Shown: positions 15,401-21,259, numbered from the stretch's first letter. The stretch is DNA of 21,500 bases from an uncultured Christensenellaceae bacterium (GCA_910588695.1 CAJUOV010000020.1:1-21500); one strand, 5' to 3'. Made by a program: numbers and translations. The notes: generated by a model from the sequence alone, not told the origin.

Positions 15401-16225
15401 ATTCTCGGAAGGCTCTTCCCCTCTGAAATAAAGCCGGTTATCTTTATTCAACTGAACGTATTGATCGGGTTTTTGCGGATTGACGAATTGACCGTTAAAT
15501 TCCCAACCGTACCAGTTCCACGGCTCACCGCTGGGGCTGCCCGTAGGCGCGTCCGCCTCTTTGCGCTTATCGACCTGACCGAAAGAGATTCCGATCGTAT
15601 CGTCTTTCTGAATCATAATATCTTTATAAGGGATCATGACTTCTACGGAATAACCTTCGTCCGTTTCGGCTTCGCCGTCGTTCAAAGTTCCTCTCAGATC
15701 GACGGCGTAATCGATCAGTCCGTTCCATCCTCCCCACGCGCTTCCCGAGCCGCGCATAATACGCGTTTTTCCGTGAATGCCCAAATTAAGCTGAATATCG
15801 TCGTTCTGCGGATCGGAACCGCCGTCCGCCTTGGTGTCGATAAACACTTCGATACTGTCGCTGTGCGTCACGGCGTCGTCGTTTGTCTCTCCCCAAGTAA
15901 GAAGCACGTTGTCCTTGACGTCGAAAAGAAAGAAAAGCGCGTTTTCCCCGCGGTAAGCCCATACGGTCACCGCATTGTTTCTTCCGAACCTTGCGATCGG
16001 CTGATCGTGAACGGCAACCCATTCCGCATCCTCGCCTTTTCCGTCCATAACGAGTTCCGGCGGCGTATAGTTCCCGCCGAAATCGAATTGATCTCCTCCC
16101 GCGGGTTTGTTGCCGTCGTAATCCTGATAGGAATCGTTTGCGTCCTGTCCGGCTCCGCATCCCGCCGCAAGCGCGAGCGAAGAGAGCGCCATGAGTCCCG
16201 CGGCAATCCATCTGATCTTTTTCAT
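12455..16225 (-). CDS. Large modular surface lipoprotein with CBM9-like repeats
   Basis: The 1256-residue product has a lipoprotein signal (AAGC, C23) and no catalytic domain that I recognise. It alternates two module types. Four CBM9-like sugar-binding modules lie at about 52-268, 455-622, 878-1055 and 1060-1250. They share recurring IEVFIDTKA/IEMYLDTKA strands, an IGISFGQ core strand and a closing YLRFG/YIRIG strand. Five small carboxypeptidase-regulatory-like (transthyretin-fold) domains lie at about 276-360, 367-453, 628-698, 702-790 and 796-874. The protein probably holds polysaccharide at the surface for the GH43 enzymes. AAGGAGGT lies just before the ATG, and the gap to the permease gene is 59 bases. 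A nine-G tract lies in codons for G849-G851. Confidence 0.85.
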   Translation of the reverse strand: MKKIRWIAAGLMALSSLALAAGCGAGQDANDSYQDYDGNKPAGGDQFDFGGNYTPPELVMDGKGEDAEWVAVHDQPIARFGRNNAVTVWAYRGENALFFLFDVKDNVLLTWGETNDDAVTHSDSIEVFIDTKADGGSDPQNDDIQLNLGIHGKTRIMRGSGSAWGGWNGLIDYAVDLRGTLNDGEAETDEGYSVEVMIPYKDIMIQKDDTIGISFGQVDKRKEADAPTGSPSGEPWNWYGWEFNGQFVNPQKPDQYVQLNKDNRLYFRGEEPSENAGIAGTVKDSEGAPIEGANVSVAGMDQTAVTDSAGKFLFADMTPMTYEVLITKEGGYYDTTITYTSEELRAANGGTVTKDITLYTEATAPKCTVTGTVKNVALGAIGDATVSVKGMNGVAAVQSGSDGVFTLENVPQNATDITLVVTKKGFADSETKISKAVLNGAAVSAGDVNLSLPAGDTGKFATGSGKQNDKQSMFVNANAEITRTLTGINFEFTGTRALSGRIEMYLDTKASTGDRDQETSAWRFDLNDNGAIGGTHFAGGSFVTKGLEYHVHENSEGGGYKATFFIPYSYLGIAPTEVIGLSFGQFSVAANDWDGWHYAGEFVAPEKTPGYLRFGPAHNFYRADNNEDRVLLSGNAGQAGVTVKVGSDTVKSDAKGDWSMIVLQRESSVEYSKAGYVKKTEALSLNGKFVLSLGNVTLDEFRITVSGTVTGQENGAGLEGVEVTLTYGDNGVIKTTTDANGAYSFANVTTFTDIKLTFALNGYVTAETAVTQETLLNQTQAAYTADKALVASASVVTITLNGKVVGIEGGLAGASVKLGEEVIATSDENGVFTAENFKKVDCKLTVSKGGGYMDTEVQFSAEQGAIEADIFLKRNYEALGPAFGTKNENFASFVPYVTRGQNAFEFKFVGSKAFSGRIELFVDTKGSSQGVNQGAAADFKRNETDYLFNLNDNGEFTIVNWNGGGNENTSSFAPLAIRGTEAEPVVLFSIPYAFLKVTAAEIIGVSFGQWSNSASDWDGWNYPAMPGFNGGGFVAPEITMDYIRIGVDNKPFENSYNYEKEKLDLSGYQIHFAQKGDSFYSKVVSRDATGVTFEFVTLGDFAKRGEANEMVFLYFNTGANNTVAWAVDYMIKIGSDGVVYGRRGNGSDSSAFFEAVDADKTGETVNITRENGVTRFTYKVTYERLGIGETDVFGVAMREGTKNVNTSGDRNDKLIDPWYDCYFEETHHVDGAWTTGYIRVKADGTLVLADSNASVN
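13673..13681 (-). repeat. Nine-G homopolymer inside the CBM9-like lipoprotein gene
   Basis: Nine consecutive G residues on the coding strand (C on the plus strand) encode three glycines in the fifth small repeat domain. The matching place in the first small domain has only two glycines (EGGYYDT). Slippage here would frameshift the protein around residue 850 and remove the last two CBM9-like modules. Confidence 0.9.
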
Positions 16226-16284
16226 AATACCTCCTTATCATAGAAGACGGGTCGTTTTCCACATTCTTCTTCCGAATTCAAAAA

Positions 16285-17223
16285 TTATCCTTTTACTCCC
16301 GAGATCGCCAAAGATTCGATAAAATATTTTTGGCAACTGATATATATGACGAGCATGGGAATGCTCGAAAGTACCGCGCCCGCAAGCGCCATCGGCAGAT
16401 CTTTTGCGGAAGTTCCCGCATTCAATAAACCGAGTAAAACCTGTAAAGTCATCTGTTTTCTGTCCGTCAGATAGAGCGAAGGAGCGAAGTAGTCGTTCCA
16501 GATCCCCACAAACCAGAATATCACCTGAGCGGCGATCGCCGTTTTTATAAGCGGGAACATGATTCTGATAAAACAGGTAAAGTTATTCGCTCCGTCGATT
16601 TTAGCCGCTTCGAAGTAAGCGTTCGGAATTCCCCTCATATACTGCACAAGAAAGAATATCATGGACACGTTTCCGAAGAACCCCGGCAGAATGAGCGGCC
16701 AAAGAGTGTTCGTCATGTGAAGCGCAAAAAATGCGCGGTACTGCGGAAGCATGAGCGCCGCATAGGGCACCATCATTCCGCTCATGAGAAACAGCAGCCA
16801 GAAAGTTTTGAACCGCAATTTGAGTTTCGCAAAACTGAACGCCGCCATTGCCGAAACGAACGTGCCTACGATAATTACGCTCACCTCGATGAGAACGGTA
16901 TTCAAAAGAGCTCTGAAAATAGGAAAATTTTCACTTTTGAAGAGCTCGGAATAATTTGTAAAAACCCATTTATCCGGTAAGAAGGTAAACGTCAATGCGA
17001 CTTCGTCTCCCGTCTTGAACGAACTCAACAACATCCACACATAGGGAAACACCAGCAAAAAAGCGCCGAAGCTGATAATCGCATATACGAAAATTTTTAC
17101 AATGACCGTCAGCGTCTTTTTACGAATATCGCTCCAACTTCTTTGATCGGAGTTTTTCCCGTTTTTCCCGTCTGCCCCTTCGGGAGTGAAGCCGGAATCG
17201 TTCCATTTGATTTCGTTTTCCAT
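16285..17223 (-). CDS. ABC sugar transporter permease, MalG-type (CUT1)
   Basis: The 312-residue product has about six transmembrane segments after a hydrophilic, glycine- and asparagine-rich N-terminus (1-35). The cytoplasmic EAA loop is clear at about 202-222 (AYFEAAKIDGANNF), which docks to the ATPase. The C-terminal ISGVKG ending is typical of MalG-type permeases. It pairs with the permease encoded just upstream. Its ATG lies four bases after that gene's TGA stop, with GAGGAG overlapping the stop, indicating coupled translation. It should import oligosaccharides delivered by the binding lipoprotein. No ATPase gene is in this operon. Confidence 0.93.
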   Translation of the reverse strand: MENEIKWNDSGFTPEGADGKNGKNSDQRSWSDIRKKTLTVIVKIFVYAIISFGAFLLVFPYVWMLLSSFKTGDEVALTFTFLPDKWVFTNYSELFKSENFPIFRALLNTVLIEVSVIIVGTFVSAMAAFSFAKLKLRFKTFWLLFLMSGMMVPYAALMLPQYRAFFALHMTNTLWPLILPGFFGNVSMIFFLVQYMRGIPNAYFEAAKIDGANNFTCFIRIMFPLIKTAIAAQVIFWFVGIWNDYFAPSLYLTDRKQMTLQVLLGLLNAGTSAKDLPMALAGAVLSSIPMLVIYISCQKYFIESLAISGVKG

Positions 17224-17227
17224 GTTT

Positions 17228-18193
17228 TCACTCCTCGTAAACCCATTTATTGGAAAATTTGAACTGAATCAGAGTTACGGACATGATCGCGATCGCAAGA
17301 AGAATAGAGGTGCACGAAGCGATTCCGTAACCCGCCGCGCCGTCTGTCCGCTCGTTCCAGATAAAGTAGACGATCGTCTCCGATCCGGGGTATCCTTTTG
17401 CAAATACTTCCGTATCTGCATAGGACTGCAACGCGCCGATCAAGCCGGTAATCAGCAAGTAAAACGTCACGGGAGTGATCATCGGCAATGTGATCGAAAA
17501 GAACTGTCTCAACTTATTTGCGCCGTCGAGAGACGATGCCTCGTACAGCTCTTTCGGCACATTGAGCATTCCCGCAAGATACAGGATCATCGCACCGCCC
17601 ATGGCGTTGAGCGAGTTTTTGATGATAATTGCCAATTTGACAAGCGTTCCGTCCGTAAGCCACGGCGTCTCCGCACCGAAAATCCTGTTCAGAAGTCCGT
17701 TGCTCTGAAAGATATAACGCCAGACGATATTCAGCGCAACCGCGCTCGACACGGCGGGAAGATAATATAGAATCTGATAAATCTTACTTCCTTTCACGTC
17801 GCCGAGGCGCAGGATCGCCGCAACGCAAAGCCCCAGCATGATGCTTACGGGCAGGCTCAGCATAAGAAAGAGCGTGTTTCCCACGGAACGGATAAACGTG
17901 TTTCCCATCATGCCGGGCGTCGCCATTCCCTGAAACAGACTGATATAATGCTTGAATCCCACAAATTTCGATTCGTCCCGCCGCACGTAATAGTCCTGAA
18001 AACTGAACACAAACGTAAAGCAGATGGAAATTCCCGTAAAGATCAGAAAGCCGATAACGGGCAGAAGAATAAAGAGAAACGCCGTCAAATTCTCCCGTCT
18101 TTCAACCTTGCTGCGTTTTCTTTTCGGCTTGCGCGGAAGAGAATTCATTCTCTCTTCCGCGACCGCATTTTCGACTTTTTCCATTTTTGTCAC
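17228..18193 (-). CDS. ABC sugar transporter permease, MalF/UgpA-type (CUT1)
   Basis: The 321-residue product has a strongly basic N-terminus (20-33, KPKRKRSK) followed by about six transmembrane segments. The EAA loop lies at about 217-236 (LYEASSLDGANKLRQFF). It is the partner of the MalG-type permease downstream. The open frame starts with GTG at 18193, three bases after the stop of the binding-protein gene. An ATG three codons later (18184) has a GGTG six bases upstream and could be the true start. Neither has a strong Shine-Dalgarno, which suggests reinitiation by ribosomes finishing the previous gene. Confidence 0.92.
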   Translation of the reverse strand: MTKMEKVENAVAEERMNSLPRKPKRKRSKVERRENLTAFLFILLPVIGFLIFTGISICFTFVFSFQDYYVRRDESKFVGFKHYISLFQGMATPGMMGNTFIRSVGNTLFLMLSLPVSIMLGLCVAAILRLGDVKGSKIYQILYYLPAVSSAVALNIVWRYIFQSNGLLNRIFGAETPWLTDGTLVKLAIIIKNSLNAMGGAMILYLAGMLNVPKELYEASSLDGANKLRQFFSITLPMITPVTFYLLITGLIGALQSYADTEVFAKGYPGSETIVYFIWNERTDGAAGYGIASCTSILLAIAIMSVTLIQFKFSNKWVYEE

Positions 18194-18196
18194 CGA

Positions 18197-19630
18197 TCAA
18201 AGTCCCAAATCGTCTTCCCGCATCTGCGTCAACACTTTTTGCAGCTGGGGATGATAAGCCGTGCAGATCTGCTGCGCGGTCTTTGTTCCCGTCCAAAGTC
18301 CCTCGTCGCCCAGATACTTTGTAAAGTTGCCGTACCAAGTAGAAGAATAGGTGTAGTATGTGGGACGGGTTTTACCTTTGATCTTAGGATTTGCTCCGCT
18401 GATCGTGTTCACCCACACCGAGCGGTCGGCGGGGTCTTTTCCGTTCAGCAGTCCCTCGGTGTCGTTCAGATATTCGTTCTGCGCCATAGAAACGATGTTC
18501 GGGACCTGCTGACCGAGCTCATAGAATTTACGCTGCGCCTTTTCATTAAACGAAAGATATTTGGCAAGTTTGATCGCCGCTTCCGTTTTTTTGTTGCTCG
18601 CCCCTTTTCCCACGCAGTAAGCCATCGAGCCGACCCAAGTCGTGCTTACGCCGTCGTCCGCCGTTCCGTACTGACCGTCGCCGCCGGGACCGTAAGGCAC
18701 CGGTAACAGACAAATGGGAAAATTAACGGACTCAAAACTCCAAAACTGCGCGCTGTCCCAAGGCCCCATAAACGAGAATATCGCGCTTCCTCCCGAGAAC
18801 CTTGTAAACCCGTCTACATCCTGTTCGTTTACGGGCGTCATCGATCCGTCAACCTTGTCGAGGTCTACGATAAACTGCAACGCATCGATAAACGCCTGAT
18901 CGTTGATTTTCGAAACAGCCGCCTCTTCGTCGAAATAGTTCGCGTTATTGGAATAGACCGCTGCGTTCAGTTCATAGTGCGTAATCGAATATTTACGGTT
19001 TGCGGGCTGCGAGCCGGAATTGTCAAACATCAGATCTTTCAAAAGCTGTCTGAACTCCGCCCAGCTCATCGGACTCTGCGGATCGAGTTTTGCATAAACA
19101 TCGTCTTTGTTCAAATTTTTCGCGGCAATCTGACCGTCGAGCAGCGTCTTGTTGTACACGAGCGTGAAAGGTCCCAGATCTTTGGGTAACCCGTAGAGCT
19201 TTGCGCCGTCCCCTTTTCCCAAACGCAAAGTCTTCGGATTAAAATAATATTCGTTAACAGCCTGCGGCCAGATCGTCGCAAGCTCTTCGTCCGATACGTA
19301 ATCCGAAATATCTTTGAGCGTGTCATCTGCGACCCAACCGTAGAAATCCTCGTCGGGAAGCATAAAAAGATCGGGCGGAGAAGACGCTCTCCCTTCCAAC
19401 GCCAGCATATAGGACTTTGCATCCTGTCCCGAATATGACACGTCAATGTCCTCGTTCCCGGGTTCCTGCATGAACTGATTGACTAGCGTCTGGTAATTAT
19501 CCTGCTCCGCTTTGTCGCCCCAACCCCAGAATTCGATTTTCACCTTTCCGCCGTCGTCGCCGCCGCATCCCGCAAGACAGCCGCCGACCAGAACGCTTGC
19601 CACCGCTACCGCCAAAACACCTTTCTTCAT
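18197..19630 (-). CDS. ABC transporter sugar-binding lipoprotein (family 1)
   Basis: The 477-residue product has a lipoprotein signal with lipobox LAGC (C22; C18 is a weaker alternative) and the usual opening strand IEFWGWGDKAEQDNYQTLVNQF of extracellular solute-binding proteins. Its tryptophan- and tyrosine-rich middle (for example FSFMGPWDSAQFW) fits sugar stacking. It would capture oligosaccharides outside the membrane and pass them to the two permeases. It is the first gene of the operon, with GGAGG six bases before the ATG and a near-consensus promoter about 100 bases upstream. The length is normal for a CUT1 binding protein. The substrate cannot be read from the sequence; context suggests products of the GH43 enzymes. 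Confidence 0.93.
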   Translation of the reverse strand: MKKGVLAVAVASVLVGGCLAGCGGDDGGKVKIEFWGWGDKAEQDNYQTLVNQFMQEPGNEDIDVSYSGQDAKSYMLALEGRASSPPDLFMLPDEDFYGWVADDTLKDISDYVSDEELATIWPQAVNEYYFNPKTLRLGKGDGAKLYGLPKDLGPFTLVYNKTLLDGQIAAKNLNKDDVYAKLDPQSPMSWAEFRQLLKDLMFDNSGSQPANRKYSITHYELNAAVYSNNANYFDEEAAVSKINDQAFIDALQFIVDLDKVDGSMTPVNEQDVDGFTRFSGGSAIFSFMGPWDSAQFWSFESVNFPICLLPVPYGPGGDGQYGTADDGVSTTWVGSMAYCVGKGASNKKTEAAIKLAKYLSFNEKAQRKFYELGQQVPNIVSMAQNEYLNDTEGLLNGKDPADRSVWVNTISGANPKIKGKTRPTYYTYSSTWYGNFTKYLGDEGLWTGTKTAQQICTAYHPQLQKVLTQMREDDLGL

Positions 19631-19735
19631 GTTTTCCTCCTCACTGGGCTATACCCATTTTTTGTCACATTCTTTCTTATTTTGTCTTATTTTTGTTAGA
19701 AACTTACCAGTTTATGTGATAAATTTTCTGACATT

Positions 19736-19763
19736 ATTATATCATTGTCCCAAAATCTGTCAA
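19736..19763 (-). promoter_or_regulatory. Sigma-A promoter of the glycan-use operon
   Basis: On the minus strand TTGACA (19763-19758) and TATAAT (19741-19736) are both perfect, 16 bases apart. The start near 19729 gives an AT-rich leader of about 100 bases without convincing large structure. Inverted GTTAG-type half-sites lie on either side (19695-19703 and 19793-19803) and may bind the adjacent regulator. No CcpA cre site was seen. Confidence 0.85.
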
Positions 19764-19831
19764 GGCACAAATGAAATTTAGTTAATTTTCCTGTTTTACT
19801 AACATGAAAATTGTAGTAATCGTTCTTAAAT

Positions 19832-19868
19832 AAAAAGATCCGTCTTTATCAAAAGACGGATCTTTTTT
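19832..19868 (-). terminator. Terminator after the ArsR-type regulator
   Basis: A perfect 15-base-pair stem (AAAAAGATCCGTCTT at 19832-19846 with its complement at 19853-19867) and a six-base loop lie eight bases beyond the regulator stop. A and T runs flank it on both strands, so it can act in both directions. It insulates the regulator from the sugar operon. Confidence 0.88.
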
Positions 19869-19875
19869 GTAACGA

Positions 19876-20727
19876 TCAATTATAATCTGCCGCGTATACG
19901 ATCCCTTGGGCATAATCCCCGAACCGCTCGCCGAATAGATTCATTCCACCCTGATGTTTTGCATCCTCTTTGATCCCGATGCGAAATGTAATATAATCTC
20001 CCTCCTGCAATTTGAGTTTTTGAATGTTCTGCGTACTCACCGGCGTATCGTCGAGCGCAACATATTCGGGAGTGATGGTAACCGACTTCATAATACCGTA
20101 CTGCGTCGAAAAATCCGACCACCAATCGGGATTGAGCCGCCCTCTCCGTCCGCCGAAATCCCCCGGGGAAACATACGTTGCAACTTCTTTTCCGTTTATC
20201 CAAAAAGTAATATCGCTCTCCCAATCGTTGCGGTAGTTAGGCGCTTCGCTGCACAATTCCATACTGAATTTGACAGAATGGAGTTGTTTATCCTTCAACA
20301 TATAATTGGGCAGACGGTATTCGACATATCCCTTTGACAGCCACAGAATCTGCGCTGTATATCGTTCGGGCGAAAAAAATACGCCCGGCGTATCGTCTGC
20401 AACAATAATACCGTATTCGTTCGCCATGCCGCAACCCGCTTCCACTTTCGCATCCGTAAAACTTCCGATCGGGATTTCCATTGCAAAATGCTTATTTTCC
20501 GTCTGGTAATTATCGACCAGAAAATTCACCGTAAAACTGTCGAGCTGCCGAGAGATCAATTTCGCATTTCCCCGCGTATTCCGCTTTACCGTTACATTTA
20601 CAAATCCCGCTTTCCTCAGAATATTTACATGAAAACAGACCGTCGAAATAGGAAGATTCAGTTTTTTCGCAAGATCGGCGATAGAATAAGACGCGGAAGA
20701 AAGCATCGTCATGATCTTCCTTCGCAC
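19876..20727 (-). CDS. ArsR-type transcriptional regulator with large C-terminal domain
   Basis: Within the 283-residue frame a winged helix-turn-helix occupies about 5-50 (YSIADLAKKLNLPISTVCFHVNILRKAGF), matching ArsR-type DNA-binding domains. Residues about 64-283 form a conserved domain with SEAPNYRNDWESDITFWING, FGGRRGRLNPDWW and IKEDAKHQGGMNLFGERFGDY. I know this from Firmicutes regulators beside glycosidase genes; its ligand is not known. It is most likely the local regulator of the sugar operon. The start is uncertain. The frame as given begins with GTG inside the first helix, and ATG 20712 has AAGGA before it. The codons upstream to about 20790 still read as a typical ArsR first helix but contain no ATG, GTG or TTG. 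Confidence 0.85.
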   Translation of the reverse strand: MRRKIMTMLSSASYSIADLAKKLNLPISTVCFHVNILRKAGFVNVTVKRNTRGNAKLISRQLDSFTVNFLVDNYQTENKHFAMEIPIGSFTDAKVEAGCGMANEYGIIVADDTPGVFFSPERYTAQILWLSKGYVEYRLPNYMLKDKQLHSVKFSMELCSEAPNYRNDWESDITFWINGKEVATYVSPGDFGGRRGRLNPDWWSDFSTQYGIMKSVTITPEYVALDDTPVSTQNIQKLKLQEGDYITFRIGIKEDAKHQGGMNLFGERFGDYAQGIVYAADYN

Positions 20728-20838
20728 CGGAGTTCCGATTGCCTGCGCCGCAATCGATAATCGTTCTTCTTCGTCGATTCTGTACTGGTTACCCCCAAAT
20801 AAAAATGCGATAGCAAAAGCCTTTATGTTGACATACTG

Positions 20839-20871
20839 CCGCCCCGCCGATCTGGCGAGGGCGGTCTTTTT
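20839..20871 (+). terminator. Plus-strand hairpin with T run, opposite the regulator leader
   Basis: CCGCCCCGCC (20839-20848) pairs with GGCGAGGGCGG (20854-20864), with one bulged A, over loop GATCT. Five T residues follow at 20867-20871. It has the shape of a plus-strand intrinsic terminator, yet no plus-strand gene precedes it. It may instead be a hairpin in the leader of the regulator transcript. Confidence 0.45.
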
Positions 20872-20900
20872 GCGGTCGAAAAAACCGTTTTTCTTTTAAT

Positions 20901-20931
20901 AAAGAAAGCACTTCAAAAAAGTGCTTTCTTT
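20901..20931. terminator. Bidirectional terminator-like hairpin
   Basis: A perfect 13-base-pair stem (AAAGAAAGCACTT with AAGTGCTTTCTTT, loop CAAAA) has A and T runs on both flanks. It lies between the regulator and the convergent small-gene locus and probably isolates the two. Minus-strand read-through from the small gene would stop here. Confidence 0.7.
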
Positions 20932-20934
20932 GTG

Positions 20935-20954
20935 TTTCTGAAAATTTTCGGAAA
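20935..20954. repeat. 20-base palindrome upstream of the antisense promoter
   Basis: TTTCTGAAAATTTTCGGAAA equals its own reverse complement except at one base pair in each arm. It ends five bases before the -35 box at 20960. It could be an operator or an UP-type A/T element; no binding protein can be named. Confidence 0.45.
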
Positions 20955-20959
20955 AAGTA

Positions 20960-20988
20960 TTGACAACTCCCCTTCCGATGATTATAAT
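20960..20988 (+). promoter_or_regulatory. Consensus sigma-A promoter of the antisense RNA
   Basis: TTGACA (20960-20965) and TATAAT (20983-20988) are both perfect and separated by exactly 17 bases, with AATA following the -10. The start should be near 20994-20996. No open reading frame of any size follows, so the product is a small RNA. Confidence 0.88.
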
Positions 20989-20993
20989 AATAA

Positions 20994-21026
20994 GTGAACA
21001 AGGGCGAAACCGGTGCGGCGGTTAGC
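20994..21026 (+). repeat. Shared 5' block, antisense-RNA copy
   Basis: This 33-base block holds GTGAAC, GGGCGA and GGCGGTTAGC in order. The same three elements in the same order open the small-gene transcript on the other strand at 21234-21207. The two copies form an inverted repeat around the locus. Each RNA carries the same, not the complementary, sequence near its 5' end. Confidence 0.8.
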
Positions 21027-21085
21027 CTAAGTTCTTGGTCAATGAAATAACCGCCAACTCATGGCACGAGGGCGGTTATTTTTTT
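20995..21085 (+). ncRNA. Antisense small RNA, putative type I antitoxin
   Basis: An RNA of about 90 bases is bounded by a consensus promoter and a strong terminator. It runs against the small gene at 21076-21180, overlapping its stop codon, last few codons and whole 3' untranslated region. This is the layout of RatA/TxpA-type and par-type antitoxin RNAs. Its early GGCGGTTA can pair with TAACCGCC in its own terminator stem. The longest ATG frame inside it is a few codons, so it is non-coding. Function is inferred from layout only. Confidence 0.65.
21046..21085 (+). terminator. Terminator shared by the convergent transcripts
   Basis: AATAACCGCC (21046-21055) pairs perfectly with GGCGGTTATT (21071-21080) over a 15-base loop, with seven T residues at 21079-21085 on the plus strand. 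On the minus strand the trailing sequence TTATTTCATT is a weaker T tract. The small-gene message may therefore often read through toward 20931. Confidence 0.85.
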
Positions 21086-21180
21086 ATGCGTATGATTACA
21101 GTGCCTTTCGATACCGTTACCGAGCTTATCGCACCTTTTTGGATCATCTCCAACAAAAGCAGAATCAAGCCGTTACTCAT
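21076..21180 (-). CDS. 34-residue hydrophobic/basic small protein, putative type I toxin
   Basis: The peptide opens with MSNGLILLLLEMIQKG and ends with GTVIIRIKK: a short hydrophobic helix followed by a beta-prone, lysine-rich tail. I recognise no named family. The coding claim rests on an exceptional Shine-Dalgarno (AAGGAGGTGAT, eight bases from GGAGG to the ATG), a minus-strand promoter about 80 bases upstream, and a stop codon just before the terminator. The convergent antisense RNA covers the gene's 3' end. Small membrane-active toxins of type I systems have this arrangement, though the hydrophobic stretch here (about ten residues) is short for a full membrane span. A regulatory or signalling peptide is an alternative. 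Confidence 0.6.
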   Translation of the reverse strand: MSNGLILLLLEMIQKGAISSVTVSKGTVIIRIKK

Positions 21181-21197
21181 ATGTATCACCTCCTTTT
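21181..21197 (-). promoter_or_regulatory. Unusually strong ribosome-binding site of the small gene
   Basis: AAAAGGAGGTGATACAT precedes the ATG at 21180. AAGGAGGTGAT is an 11-base match to the anti-Shine-Dalgarno end of 16S rRNA, the best in the window. Very strong sites that must be masked by RNA structure are typical of type I toxin messages. Confidence 0.85.
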
Positions 21198-21206
21198 GTA
21201 GGAAGT

Positions 21207-21234
21207 GCTAACCGCCACGGGTCGCCCCGTTCAC
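21207..21234 (-). repeat. Shared 5' block, small-gene copy
   Basis: Read on the minus strand this block contains GTGAAC, GGGGCGACCC and GGCGGTTAGC, the counterpart of plus-strand 20994-21026. It is in the 5' untranslated region, ending 10 bases before the Shine-Dalgarno. If the message reads through its terminator, its 3' end would be complementary to this block. Confidence 0.8.
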
Positions 21235-21259
21235 TGCCGTCCTTTCGGTCGGCTCTATT

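Noticed and set aside
14813..16243. Open frame of 476 codons on the plus strand
   Set aside because: It lies opposite the 1256-residue lipoprotein gene, has no Shine-Dalgarno and gives an arginine-rich, domain-free translation. It is an antisense shadow of GC-biased codon positions.
19631..19831. CcpA catabolite-responsive element near the sugar-operon promoter
   Set aside because: No sequence close to the cre consensus is present in this intergenic region on either strand.
20789..21001. Minus-strand frame of 70 codons between the regulator and the small-gene locus
   Set aside because: It crosses a 13-bp terminator-like hairpin and the antisense promoter, has no Shine-Dalgarno, and its translation resembles no protein. 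The ArsR-like codons are in a different frame.
21085..21210. Plus-strand frame of about 40 codons opposite the small gene
   Set aside because: It begins just after a terminator T run, has no ribosome-binding site, and its end is the complement of the minus-strand Shine-Dalgarno.
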